Shown here piece after piece: positions 36,172 to 46,626 of a stretch of 64,000 nucleotides of DNA; the first letter of the stretch is position 1, and each line of letters opens with the position of its first letter. Source of the DNA: Polynucleobacter sp. UK-Gri1-W3 (GTDB lineage: Bacteria > Pseudomonadota > Gammaproteobacteria > Burkholderiales > Burkholderiaceae); NCBI RefSeq assembly GCF_018881595.1, contig NZ_JACVQA010000003.1:56896-120895 (forward strand). Direction: 5' to 3'. Made by a program: the position numbers and the translations under genes. The notes below the pieces were generated by a model. It did not search any database, was not told where the DNA came from, and was given only the letters and a program-made list of their open reading frames with translations.

Positions 36172-38004
36172 ATGCAGAAAAAATGCGCCTCCATTATTTT
36201 TGTCCATTCGGGTGAGAGTCTGCCCCCCGAATATTTAACGAATGCGCTTGCGATTGCAGCAAAAGTTGCCCCACAATCCCAGATTTATGCGTTGGTTAAT
36301 AAATCTTTTATTGGAGATTTGCTGCGAGCTCTGCAGGCTGATCTTGGAGGTTCCGATAATCCACTGCGAAATATTGCGTTTGTGGCAATTGAGGATATTC
36401 CGCAAAGCGATATAACTAAGCATTTTGCCAAAAATGCTGCCCTAGATCGTAGCTTTAGGAATGGATTCTGGTTTTCTGCCTCATACCGCTTCTTTGTGCT
36501 GGCTGACTTTATTCACTTCAAGGGGCTGGAGAACTGCATTCATCTTGAAAATGATGTTGTCTTGTATTTTGACCCTAGTGAAAAGTTGGAGCAATTTATC
36601 AGCTTTGCTAGGTTTGCAGTGCCGGTCGATAGAGTGAGGGCGATCCCCGGGATTGTTTGGCTAAAAGATGCATCGATTGCATCTGAGCTGGTTCAATTTA
36701 TTGCGGATCGTTCGGATGCAAATGATATGGATTCCTTGGGTGCGTTTGCCATGCGAGGGGATCTAGGTGCTAAGCCGCTCCCTACAATACCTTTGGAATA
36801 TGCCAAGTCTAAAGATTTGGACCTTGATAGATACTGTCAGGGCATAGATGTATTTGGCGGCATTTTTGATGGTGCGGCAATTGGTCAATATGTTGGTGGC
36901 GTTCACTGGATGAATGACCCATCTGATACACGATTTTTTGAAAATGAAAGCAGCGACTTTCATTTAAGAGACTGCCGTTTTTCATGGGAGTATGAGCGGT
37001 TTTATAGATCTCCATTCATTAGTTTCGATGGTGTATGCACCAAAGTACTAGCTCTGCATGCACACTCTAAGGATTTGTTGGGGGTATCTCCCTTTAACTC
37101 AGGGGTTCCGAGCAACATTGAGTCGATGTTAACTGGGGAAAGAATTCAGGCGTTGGCTGATCTGACGATTAGCTCTGCTGGAGTTACTGCTTTTCATGGG
37201 CGAGAAAAGATTCAGACGCCTACGGTTTTAGAAATTACCGAAAAAGAAGAAAAAAAGTGGTTTAAGAAAAAACGCTTTGAGCTTCCACCTAGTTTGGATT
37301 TTTTAAAGACCTGTCAGAGCGCAAAGGTTATTTTTGTTTATACCCATTTGCTGGCTTATTTTAAAAGTTTTGTTGCCCCACGACTGCATGAACCATTTGT
37401 ATTGCTGACGCATAATTCAGACCATGGTGTAGGTCTAGCGGATTTGGATTTATTAAATCACCCATCCTTGGTGGCATGGTATGCGCAAAATTGTGAAACC
37501 AGTCATACAAAGTTACATGCTTTGCCAATTGGTTTAGCGAATAGCCAGTGGGGGCCAACACGAGTTTCTGAGGCCTTTGATGCTGGGCATGTGTATCAAA
37601 AAATAAAAAACCTTTACGTTAACTTTAGTGCGAGCACTCACTCTGCGCGTCAATCAATTATTGACGTTGTCTCAAATATCCCAGATGTCACCATGGGAGC
37701 ATCAGTGGGTTTTGAACAATACATTACTCAAGTAGCCGAACATCGTTTTTGCTTATGCCCCAGGGGTAACGGTATTGATACTCATCGTTTTTGGGAGGCT
37801 CAGTATGTTGATACGATTCCCGTCTTGCTCAAGCAAGATTGGACTTCGGCTTACTCCAATTTACCGGTTTTGCTTGTAGATGCTTGGGAAGATCTTTTAC
37901 GGTTAAATTGGGAAGAAGGCTATATTCGAAGATCTACTAGCAACTTTGACCGAAAAACACTAACCCTTGAGTATTATCGTCAGCAATTGCTTGCCAATAT
38001 ATGA
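36172..38004 (+). CDS. Two-domain glycosyltransferase fusion: GT-A-like N-terminus and exostosin-like C-terminus
   Basis: A 610-residue protein. Residues about 1-330 look like a GT-A domain: LVNKSFIG, FWFSASYRFFVLADFI and LENDVVLYFDP near 125-134 (D128 in a metal-like site), then YVGGVHWMNDP near 245. A Lys/Glu-rich linker spans about 360-385. The C-terminal part has the exostosin-type motif HRFCLCPRGNGIDTHRFWE (524-542) followed by AQYVDTIPVLL, seen in GT47/RXYLT1-like proteins. It may add two sugars in sequence. It overlaps the next gene by 4 bases. Confidence 0.6.
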   Translation: MQKKCASIIFVHSGESLPPEYLTNALAIAAKVAPQSQIYALVNKSFIGDLLRALQADLGGSDNPLRNIAFVAIEDIPQSDITKHFAKNAALDRSFRNGFWFSASYRFFVLADFIHFKGLENCIHLENDVVLYFDPSEKLEQFISFARFAVPVDRVRAIPGIVWLKDASIASELVQFIADRSDANDMDSLGAFAMRGDLGAKPLPTIPLEYAKSKDLDLDRYCQGIDVFGGIFDGAAIGQYVGGVHWMNDPSDTRFFENESSDFHLRDCRFSWEYERFYRSPFISFDGVCTKVLALHAHSKDLLGVSPFNSGVPSNIESMLTGERIQALADLTISSAGVTAFHGREKIQTPTVLEITEKEEKKWFKKKRFELPPSLDFLKTCQSAKVIFVYTHLLAYFKSFVAPRLHEPFVLLTHNSDHGVGLADLDLLNHPSLVAWYAQNCETSHTKLHALPIGLANSQWGPTRVSEAFDAGHVYQKIKNLYVNFSASTHSARQSIIDVVSNIPDVTMGASVGFEQYITQVAEHRFCLCPRGNGIDTHRFWEAQYVDTIPVLLKQDWTSAYSNLPVLLVDAWEDLLRLNWEEGYIRRSTSNFDRKTLTLEYYRQQLLANI

Positions 38005-38759
38005 AAATAAAATTCCGTCACTCTAATTTTCGAAGAGCCCTTAAGAATTTATTTATATCTGTCAGGAATAATTTAGTAGTGATCGAGCCCAATCTTGGTC
38101 TAGGCGATAGTATTGTTTGTTTGGCTTTGGTGCGTGAGTTATCCAGAAAAAATCCTAGAAAATATTATTATTATTGTTGCCTTCATTATTGCTACCATTC
38201 GGTGGCATGGATGTTTCAAGATTTAAGTAATGTTTATGTTGTGCCCATTAATGATGGTCGAGAGGCTAGGCAATTATCTGGTTTTTTGAGGGCTCGCTAC
38301 TTACCCATTGGAGTGATAGGAGTTGATCTCCAGCGCTTCGATGCTTATTTTTATGAGCAACACCATGTTGCATTTGAAAAACGTTGGCTAGATTGTGCGG
38401 TATCGCCGGGACCCCAATCAGAGGCGCTCTATGAAAAGCTTAATCCTAATCATGAGCCCTACCTTTTGGTGTGTAATCAAGAGTCTACAAAAATATTTCA
38501 TGATTTGAAAATTTCTAATCCAGAAAATAAACTCATTATTTGGGTTCATCCTGCGACAAACAACATCTTTGATTGGGCTAAGCTGGCTTTGCTAGCCGAT
38601 GAGATTCACTCTATAGACACCTCATTTGTACATTTTTTAGAGAGCTTATTTCAGCAAGAAGGCTCCAAGCAGTACATGAAGCCTTTTTATTACCATCTAG
38701 CGCGTAAGAGTAATACGGAGTTTACTCGCCGCCTTCCTTGGCAGGTGATCCAGTATTAA
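38001..38759 (+). CDS. Putative glycosyltransferase or hypothetical protein, GT9-like N-terminus
   Basis: A 252-residue protein with a basic N-terminus, then VVIEPNLGLGDSIVCLALVREL (residues 26-47) resembling the start of GT-B heptosyltransferase-like (GT9) proteins, and THFVHFLES-like text near the end (IDTSFVHFLESLF). A full GT9 fold normally needs about 320 residues, so this may be shortened. It overlaps the preceding fusion gene by 4 bases and converges with the GT61 gene, overlapping its 3' end by 4 bases. Confidence 0.45.
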   Translation: MKIKFRHSNFRRALKNLFISVRNNLVVIEPNLGLGDSIVCLALVRELSRKNPRKYYYYCCLHYCYHSVAWMFQDLSNVYVVPINDGREARQLSGFLRARYLPIGVIGVDLQRFDAYFYEQHHVAFEKRWLDCAVSPGPQSEALYEKLNPNHEPYLLVCNQESTKIFHDLKISNPENKLIIWVHPATNNIFDWAKLALLADEIHSIDTSFVHFLESLFQQEGSKQYMKPFYYHLARKSNTEFTRRLPWQVIQY

Positions 38760-39817
38760 AGTAAGTTCCTTATATCACCTAAGTCGACAATAATTTGGCT
38801 TGAGAAATGATGGTGACTAGGCAAGCCAGTGGTTTTGCATTCAATATATTTTGTTAGGTAGGCTTTGAAGGCATTATAAATGCCACCGCCAGCAAACTCT
38901 TCTTGACTTAGTTGATCCCAACCTTTTGAAGAGAGTATGTAAAAAGGTTTATTTCTAGCAATTAAAATATTATAAGTAATCGAGCCATTTTCAGAGACGA
39001 CGAGATCGGCCTCCCGAAGAATCGTTAGACATTGCTCGAATGTTATCTGATCTGACCTGCAGATATAAAATCCTTCGCCCTTTACAAATTCAATGACCTC
39101 ATCAATATTTGCAATGCGCTCTGAGCGCCCACTTGTTAAAAACACTTTTTTAAATGAAGTATTGTCAGCAGGTAAGGATGCTTTGGTTTCGCCAAAGATT
39201 TGCGTGCAAAGCGATAGGTTTTGCCACGAACTCATTCTGGGCAATTGGCAGGCATTTGTAAAAATAAGATTATTTTCAAGAGCAAGTTTGGAATTGATCT
39301 TTTGCAAGCGTTCGGGATTGCCGTATTTGGTGATCACATGATCAAAAGAGTTTGGGGCTATATAAAATAATTTTCTCTTGGATGGTAGTTTTGCTTTTGA
39401 TAGGGCGATGATGGCACCTAGGCAATCTCCTGAAAAATGACCAAAATGAGTGGTGTAGTAGGGTAGAAGTACGGCGGGTTCGTCTACCGTGATGCATGGC
39501 TTATTCCGTTGATGCTTCACATTCCCCCTCATATCCTTGAGGAATGAAGCTGTATTGTGAAATCCCATACTATCTTCAAGCGCAACCGTAGCAATCGAGG
39601 GGTTTGTTAGATCTGCGCTATCGCCAAAGTTAAAAGAGCGAAGCTCTACGCGCTTACCAGCATCGGCAATTTGTAGATTTAGCAAATCAAAAATAACTAC
39701 TGGTATGAAGGTGGTGCGGCATTCTGCTAGCCCAGTAATCGATTCTTTGAATTGAAATACCCCTAGGCGCTTTTTTAGTCCGGTAAGTAAATTCTGAAAG
39801 GCGGATTCGGTATTCAT
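38756..39817 (-). CDS. Glycosyltransferase family 61-like protein
   Basis: A 353-residue protein on the minus strand inside a plus-strand locus. HFGHFSGDCLGAIIAL near residue 120 and KKVFLTSGRSERIANIDEV followed by FEQCLTILREADLVVSENGS near residues 220-280 match GT61 (DUF563) proteins, which include xylosyl- and related transferases. The C-terminal part is typical of the family. It converges on the preceding plus-strand gene and is divergent from the methyltransferase gene. Confidence 0.75.
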   Translation of the reverse strand: MNTESAFQNLLTGLKKRLGVFQFKESITGLAECRTTFIPVVIFDLLNLQIADAGKRVELRSFNFGDSADLTNPSIATVALEDSMGFHNTASFLKDMRGNVKHQRNKPCITVDEPAVLLPYYTTHFGHFSGDCLGAIIALSKAKLPSKRKLFYIAPNSFDHVITKYGNPERLQKINSKLALENNLIFTNACQLPRMSSWQNLSLCTQIFGETKASLPADNTSFKKVFLTSGRSERIANIDEVIEFVKGEGFYICRSDQITFEQCLTILREADLVVSENGSITYNILIARNKPFYILSSKGWDQLSQEEFAGGGIYNAFKAYLTKYIECKTTGLPSHHHFSSQIIVDLGDIRNLL

Positions 39818-39928
39818 GATGTACTTAAAAATGTATGGAGCAAGATTAATTTAGTTGCCAAACTCAGCATCACGGCTAAGGCGGGGTAATATAAGATAAT
39901 AGTAACAAAGCCATACGCACCTTAAATC

Positions 39929-40576
39929 ATGCCTAAAGAAGTCGACCCTCATTACCAGTATTCTCCCAATCTCAGATCAGAGGTAAGCGCATTTTTGCCA
40001 ACTAACTTTCAAAAGGTTTTAGAGGTGGGCTGTAGCTATGGCACATTTCGAAAAAATCTCGAACAAGCTAATGAATACTGGGGTATTGAACCTAATGTAG
40101 TAGTTGCCAATGAGGCTTCCCAACACTTGGATAAGGTGCTCTCGGGATTGTTCGAGGAGGTTTTAGATCAACTTCCTGATGCATATTTTGATCTGGTCAT
40201 TTGTAATGATGTTATTGAGCATATGGCAGATCCCGACCAATTTTTGGAGTTAATAAAACTAAAGATGTGTTCTGGCGCTTCTTTGGTTGGGTCCATCCCA
40301 AATGTAAGGCATATCTCTAATTTAAAAGGGTTGCTTATTCAAAAGGATTGGCAGTATGAAGATGCCGGAATTCTAGATAGAACGCATTTGAAATTCTTTA
40401 CCCAAAAGAGTTTGAAAAATCTCTTTTTAAGTCATGGTTTTAGGATCGACAAAATATCGGGTATCAACGATATTTCATCAAGGGCATTTTTCCCAAGAGT
40501 ATTTGCAAGGCTGCTTTATCTCATTCTTGGTGATGACATTCGCTATGTTCAGATTGGCTTTAGGGTAAATCTATAA
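39929..40576 (+). CDS. Class I SAM-dependent methyltransferase
   Basis: A 215-residue Rossmann methyltransferase. Motif I is VLEVGCSYGTFRKNL near residue 30; the acid-containing FDLVICNDVIEHMADPD (motif II/post-II) is near 89-105; RTHLKFFTQKSLKNLFLSHGF is the C-terminal cap. It may methylate a sugar in the repeat unit. It lies between the GT61 gene (divergent) and the O-antigen ligase-like gene. Confidence 0.85.
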   Translation: MPKEVDPHYQYSPNLRSEVSAFLPTNFQKVLEVGCSYGTFRKNLEQANEYWGIEPNVVVANEASQHLDKVLSGLFEEVLDQLPDAYFDLVICNDVIEHMADPDQFLELIKLKMCSGASLVGSIPNVRHISNLKGLLIQKDWQYEDAGILDRTHLKFFTQKSLKNLFLSHGFRIDKISGINDISSRAFFPRVFARLLYLILGDDIRYVQIGFRVNL

Positions 40577-40637
40577 CCCCCTCTTCTCTCTCTATTTCAA
40601 TGATCTATAAAAATCTTTCTCGATTAATCATTTAACT

Positions 40638-42092
40638 ATGAGTAATCAATCCTTGATCCAACAGCCCCGCATAACTCCTTCATTCATTATTTGGGTGCAG
40701 GTGTTGATGTTTGCGATCTTGTATGCGGTTTGGGCATTGCCTGAAACTATTTTGATACGACATATTTGTTTGATTGTTGGAGCGCTCCTAGGGGCTTACG
40801 AGATTTACCAATATCGAGCAGTGCTTTTTACTAAATACGCACTACCAATTTGGCTTGTTCTGGGGTTATTTGCGTGGGCTAGCTTTCATCTATTATTTTT
40901 GAGTCATGATTTTGCTCTGCAGCTTGAGGAATACACCAGTATTTGGAAGCGTACGGCCTTAGGAGCTATATTTGCTTTGGGTCTGGGTCTTGCGTTAGGT
41001 GGCCAAGACCCTAAAAAGCAAAGCATCTATTGGCCTGTTTTTTATTTTGGACTATTGGCTCCAACCCTAATTTATATTCTGAAATATTGCTTGACTCACC
41101 ATGGATCAAACTGGGGAATCAATGCACCAGATTATCTAAGGTTGCATTACGGCTCGCTTCCCTTCTACGTTCCTAAAACTGCCTATGTATGTTTTTGTTT
41201 GCCCACCTTGGCTGTCGCGCTTGGACAGCTCAAGCGCAACATTAGCAGTCATATTTGGCTTAGCTGGGATAACGTCATATATGGAGTGACTATCCCAGCG
41301 GTGTTCTTTGTGTTCTATGGTGAGAATATTAAGAATGGAGTGATATACGGAGCCTTTCTGATGCTGATCTTTTCAACCCAGGTATTTTTGGTTGACTTTA
41401 AAAAGCATTGGATTCAAAAGACGCTTCTTGCCGCCATTCTATTGATGGCTGGGGCAGGATTTATAGTCAATCACATTCAAAAGAATACATCATGGCAAAC
41501 GTTTGCTGTAGACGCAAAAATCGCGATCGATACTGATCGTTACGATCACTGGAAATTTAATGGTGCCAAAGGCTATCCCAATAATGAGTTTGGCGCGATG
41601 GTGTCAATTACTAATTACGAACGCATTGCTTGGGGTAAAGAAGGCCTTTTGTTGTTAACTCAAAATCCCCTGGGATTTGGTTTGATCGAGCGCTCTTTTG
41701 GGCATTTATCAAAAAGGGTCTGGCCCGAGTCCCTTTTGCATCAAAGCCACAGCGGCTGGCTTGATTTGGCCTTGGGAATCGGCCTCCCCGGAATTGCTCT
41801 GGTTTTGGGGTCGCTGGCACTAGCCATGAAGCAGTTATACCGACTTGATTTACCAGAAAATATCCCAAAATCACCCTCTAATGTCGCTCAGAGCCCTTTT
41901 AAAGCCCCTTGGCTATCCTGTTGCTGGTGGATTTTGTTAGCTAGCCTAGTAATGTGGTGCACCACCGAGATTAGCCAAAAAGTCTTTCTTGATAGCCTGA
42001 TTTTCTGGGTTGCTTTAGCTTCTGGCTTGGTCGCTGGTACGCGCTTTAGGCGTCTAAATCTTAGTCATTTGGGGCCGGGAAGCCGCAATTAG
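40638..42092 (+). CDS. O-antigen ligase/polymerase-like membrane protein (Wzy_C type)
   Basis: A 484-residue protein with about ten to twelve predicted membrane helices. The large periplasmic loop (roughly residues 290-370) contains GKEGLLLLTQNPLGFGLIE and HQSHSGWLDLALGIGLPGIAL, the WaaL/Wzy_C signature (conserved H and G-x-G region). It should ligate or polymerise lipid-linked glycan at the periplasmic face. A second, unrelated polymerase-like protein is encoded at 56898. Confidence 0.8.
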   Translation: MSNQSLIQQPRITPSFIIWVQVLMFAILYAVWALPETILIRHICLIVGALLGAYEIYQYRAVLFTKYALPIWLVLGLFAWASFHLLFLSHDFALQLEEYTSIWKRTALGAIFALGLGLALGGQDPKKQSIYWPVFYFGLLAPTLIYILKYCLTHHGSNWGINAPDYLRLHYGSLPFYVPKTAYVCFCLPTLAVALGQLKRNISSHIWLSWDNVIYGVTIPAVFFVFYGENIKNGVIYGAFLMLIFSTQVFLVDFKKHWIQKTLLAAILLMAGAGFIVNHIQKNTSWQTFAVDAKIAIDTDRYDHWKFNGAKGYPNNEFGAMVSITNYERIAWGKEGLLLLTQNPLGFGLIERSFGHLSKRVWPESLLHQSHSGWLDLALGIGLPGIALVLGSLALAMKQLYRLDLPENIPKSPSNVAQSPFKAPWLSCCWWILLASLVMWCTTEISQKVFLDSLIFWVALASGLVAGTRFRRLNLSHLGPGSRN

Positions 42093-42208
42093 TTGAGTCC
42101 AAGATTAAATTAGATGAATCTACTTTTTATAATGAGATAATTGAGATACTTTTAGTGCGCAAAATTAAGATTATTTAATTTTGGCTTGTACCCCATAATT
42201 GACTGCAA

Positions 42209-43414
<1,206 letters not shown>

Positions 43415-43516
43415 AGATCCAGGCGCAAAGAAGCGTCCTAGATCGGGTATTAGCGGGCTTATCCCTGTAAGTAGTTAAATAAGTTATTGAACAATACATA
43501 AATTCAAAGAGCATCT

Positions 43517-44287
43517 ATGAAGGCGGTTATTCTAGCAGGGGGTTTAGGAACACGAATTTCAGAAGAGAGTTCTTCTAGACCAAAGCCGATGATTGAGGTG
43601 GGTGGTAGGCCTGTCCTTTGGCACATCATGAAAATGTATTCCCATTACGGGATTAATGATTTCGTCATCTGTTGTGGTTATAAAGGTTATGTCATCAAAG
43701 AGTATTTTGCAAACTACTTTTTACATATGTCCGATGTCACTTTTGACATGCAAAAAAATAGCATGGAGGTACACCAGGGATATGCTGAGCCCTGGAAAGT
43801 AACTCTGGTAGACACTGGCGAAGATACGATGACAGGTGGTCGCTTAAAGCGGGTTGCTGAGTATGTTAAGAATGAAGAAGCTTTTTGCTTTACTTATGGC
43901 GATGGGGTATCCGATATTGATATTGGTGCCACCATTGAGTTTCATCGTAAGCAAGGGGTGCAAGCGACTTTGGCGGCAGTCTATCCGCCAGGCCGATTTG
44001 GGGCACTTGATATTGCAGGCCACCAGGTCACTACGTTTAAAGAAAAACCTAAGGGTGATGGCGGCATGATTAACGGGGGATTCTTTGTCCTATCCCCTAG
44101 CGTCATTTCTTTGATAAAAGACGACTCAACAGTTTGGGAGCGGGGGCCTCTTGAGTCCTTAGCCCGCGATCATCAGATTGCTGCTTTTGAGCACACTGGT
44201 TTTTGGCAGCCGATGGATACACTGCGTGATAAAAATCACCTTGAAGAGCTTTGGTCATCTGGTAATGCCCCTTGGAAATCTTGGTAA
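43517..44287 (+). CDS. rfbF: Glucose-1-phosphate cytidylyltransferase
   Basis: RfbF makes CDP-glucose from glucose 1-phosphate and CTP. The 256-residue protein begins [20 protein letters not shown], then [17 protein letters not shown], and has the RfbF-characteristic [13 protein letters not shown] and [16 protein letters not shown] segments. The stop overlaps the rfbG start by one base (TAATG). It marks the beginning of the CDP-hexose block. Confidence 0.97.
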   Translation: MKAVILAGGLGTRISEESSSRPKPMIEVGGRPVLWHIMKMYSHYGINDFVICCGYKGYVIKEYFANYFLHMSDVTFDMQKNSMEVHQGYAEPWKVTLVDTGEDTMTGGRLKRVAEYVKNEEAFCFTYGDGVSDIDIGATIEFHRKQGVQATLAAVYPPGRFGALDIAGHQVTTFKEKPKGDGGMINGGFFVLSPSVISLIKDDSTVWERGPLESLARDHQIAAFEHTGFWQPMDTLRDKNHLEELWSSGNAPWKSW

Positions 44288-45369
44288 TGAAAGCAGCGCA
44301 TGTTGACCCCGTATTTTGGAAAGACAAAAAAGTCTTTTTAACGGGGCACACTGGATTTAAGGGTGGTTGGCTGTCGCTTTGGCTTGCCTCCATGGGGGCT
44401 AAGGTTACAGGGTATTCATTAGCGCCCAATACAACTCCCAATTTGTTTGATGTATTAGCGATTGATTCTCTGATTGAGAAATCGCATATAGCTGATATAC
44501 GAGATTTAGCATGTTTGCAAAAAGCCATGTCTGAGGCAAAGCCCGATGTAGTAATACACATGGCAGCCCAGCCTTTAGTGCGCCATTCCTATGCTAATCC
44601 AGTAGAGACCTATGCCACGAATGTCATGGGTACTGTGCATGTTTTGGAGGGTACGCGAGCTATTGATTCAGTGCGCGCTACTGTGGTTGTCACTACTGAC
44701 AAGTGTTACGAAAATAAAGAGTGGGTTTGGGGTTATCGCGAGAATGAGCCGATGGGTGGATATGATCCCTACAGCAATAGTAAGGGCTGCGCAGAGTTAG
44801 TCACTTCTGCGTATCGTGAGTCGTATTTTTCTGGTCCCAATTCAACAAATAAGGTTGCATCTGCTCGGGCAGGTAACGTTATCGGTGGTGGAGATTGGTC
44901 TGAGGATCGCTTAATTCCGGATGCGATTAAAGCATTTGAAGCGAATCTGCCGTTAATGATTCGTAATCCTTTGGCAACGCGTCCTTGGCAGCATGTTTTA
45001 GAGCCCCTATCCGGCTATCTAATTTTGGCTCAAGCTCTTTATGAGCAAGGCTCTGCTTTTGCGTCAGGCTGGAATTTTGGCCCGCGCGATGAAGATAATC
45101 GAGCGGTGCAAGAAGTGGCGGATCTGCTGATTTCGGGTTGGGGTAACGCGGCTCGCTGGGAAAAAGAAGGTTCAGTGCAGCCTCATGAGGCTAATCTTTT
45201 AAAGCTGGATTGCTCGAAAGCACGCACAAAACTATGCTGGATGCCGAAATGGAATCTAGAGGTGACCACACAAAAAATTGTTCAATGGCAAAAATCTTAT
45301 CAAGCAAAAGAAAATATGCAAGAAGTTTGCCTCAGGCAAGTAAGAGAATTTCAAGAGAAACATAATTAA
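44287..45369 (+). CDS. rfbG: CDP-glucose 4,6-dehydratase
   Basis: RfbG converts CDP-glucose to CDP-4-keto-6-deoxyglucose. The 360-residue SDR protein starts at ATG 44287 ([11 protein letters not shown]), has VFLTGHTGFKGGWLSLWL near residue 15, DPYSNSKGCAELV (Y-x3-K) near residue 160 and the family ARAGNVIGGGDWSEDRLIPD motif near 197. An in-frame start at 44272 lies inside rfbF and is less likely. The product could enter several CDP-sugar branches depending on the genes that follow. Confidence 0.96.
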   Translation: MKAAHVDPVFWKDKKVFLTGHTGFKGGWLSLWLASMGAKVTGYSLAPNTTPNLFDVLAIDSLIEKSHIADIRDLACLQKAMSEAKPDVVIHMAAQPLVRHSYANPVETYATNVMGTVHVLEGTRAIDSVRATVVVTTDKCYENKEWVWGYRENEPMGGYDPYSNSKGCAELVTSAYRESYFSGPNSTNKVASARAGNVIGGGDWSEDRLIPDAIKAFEANLPLMIRNPLATRPWQHVLEPLSGYLILAQALYEQGSAFASGWNFGPRDEDNRAVQEVADLLISGWGNAARWEKEGSVQPHEANLLKLDCSKARTKLCWMPKWNLEVTTQKIVQWQKSYQAKENMQEVCLRQVREFQEKHN

Positions 45370-45394
45370 TAAAGCCAATAGACAAAGGAAAAAT

Positions 45395-46621
45395 ATGAGT
45401 AAAAATGATCAGTTATGTGAAGTGTGTCACTCAGATGATGTGGTAACAGTCTTGGATTTGGGAAATCACCCTCTGTGCGACGACTTATTAAAAATTGGCG
45501 CAAAAGAAAAATGTGAGGAATTTCATATCGAAATTGCCCTATGTAATAACTGCTTAACTGCTCATCAATTACACCCTGTGCCTAAGAGGAAGCTATTTCC
45601 AAGTTCATATCATTACAGATCAAGCATGACGCAAGATGTTTTAAATGGGATGCTGGGCCTTGTGCTTCGCACAAAAGAAAGATTTGGGAATTTGGCTGGA
45701 AAAAAGGTGGTAGACATTGGATGCAATGACGGAAGTCTACTGAAGTTTTTTAAAAATGAAGGTGCTGAAGTTTTTGGTGTTGAGCCGACGGGTGCCGCTA
45801 ATGATGCAATCGCTAATGGAATAAGGACTCTGAATGATTTTTTTGATTTGGAGGCTGCAGACAAAATAGTAGAAGAAATCGGGCATCCAGATTTTATTAC
45901 CTTTACAAACGTATTTGCGCATATAGAAGATATGGATGGGCTTATAAAAGCCGTGAAGGTATTGATGGGTAAAAATACGCGCTTAATTGTCGAAAATCAT
46001 TATTTAGGGGCTGTTCTTGATCGTTTTCAATTTGACACGTTTTACCATGAGCATCCCAGAACATACTCAGCCCATTCGTTTGTAGAGATAGCAAAGCGTT
46101 TGGACATGAATATTGAAGCTATTGAATTTCCCGCTAGATATGGTGGAAATATTAGGGTATTTATTGGGTCGCAATCGCCAATCGCCGAGGATGCGGAGGC
46201 TTTAAAAAATGCACTGGATGAGGAGAGTGATTTTTTGCAAAAATTTGAGGAGATGCGGAGAGTTATCAGTAAATGGTTAGAAAATCGAGATGAACTTCTA
46301 TCAAAAGTTAGATCTGAAGATGGAAAAATTTTCTGCAAAGCGTTTCCAGGGCGCGCGGCAATATTAGTTAAGCTATTGGGTTTGTCATCAGGCGATATTA
46401 ATGCCGTTTTTGAGAGGCCAAACTCAATGAAAGTGGGCAACTATTTACCTGGAACCAGCATTCCAATCCTCAGTGAGGATGAAATGGCGGTGCTGGCACC
46501 CCCACCTAGAAAGATATTGAATCTCGCCTGGCATATAAGTGATGAAATTCATTCGTATATGAAAAATATAAACGTTGGATATGAATGCGTAGATATTTTT
46601 TCGCCTGAAAAATTTCGCTAG
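45395..46621 (+). CDS. NDP-hexose C-methyltransferase (TylC3/NovU-like)
   Basis: A 408-residue three-domain protein. An N-terminal zinc domain has Cys pairs at 8/11 and 50/53 (CEVC, CNNC). The SAM domain has VVDIGCNDGSLLKFF near 105-119 and the YHEHPRTYSAHSF segment with the catalytic Tyr/His near 215-230. The C-terminal Methyltransf_14-like domain follows. These enzymes put a methyl group on C3 (or C5) of 4-keto-6-deoxyhexoses. With rfbF-rfbG it suggests a branched 6-deoxyhexose. It differs from homologues in having no obvious partner RfbH. Confidence 0.85.
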   Translation: MSKNDQLCEVCHSDDVVTVLDLGNHPLCDDLLKIGAKEKCEEFHIEIALCNNCLTAHQLHPVPKRKLFPSSYHYRSSMTQDVLNGMLGLVLRTKERFGNLAGKKVVDIGCNDGSLLKFFKNEGAEVFGVEPTGAANDAIANGIRTLNDFFDLEAADKIVEEIGHPDFITFTNVFAHIEDMDGLIKAVKVLMGKNTRLIVENHYLGAVLDRFQFDTFYHEHPRTYSAHSFVEIAKRLDMNIEAIEFPARYGGNIRVFIGSQSPIAEDAEALKNALDEESDFLQKFEEMRRVISKWLENRDELLSKVRSEDGKIFCKAFPGRAAILVKLLGLSSGDINAVFERPNSMKVGNYLPGTSIPILSEDEMAVLAPPPRKILNLAWHISDEIHSYMKNINVGYECVDIFSPEKFR

Positions 46622-46626
46622 TAGCA

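Noticed and set aside
41611..41874. Antisense frame in the ligase-like gene
   Set aside because: Shadow of a clear membrane-protein gene on the other strand with no motif support.
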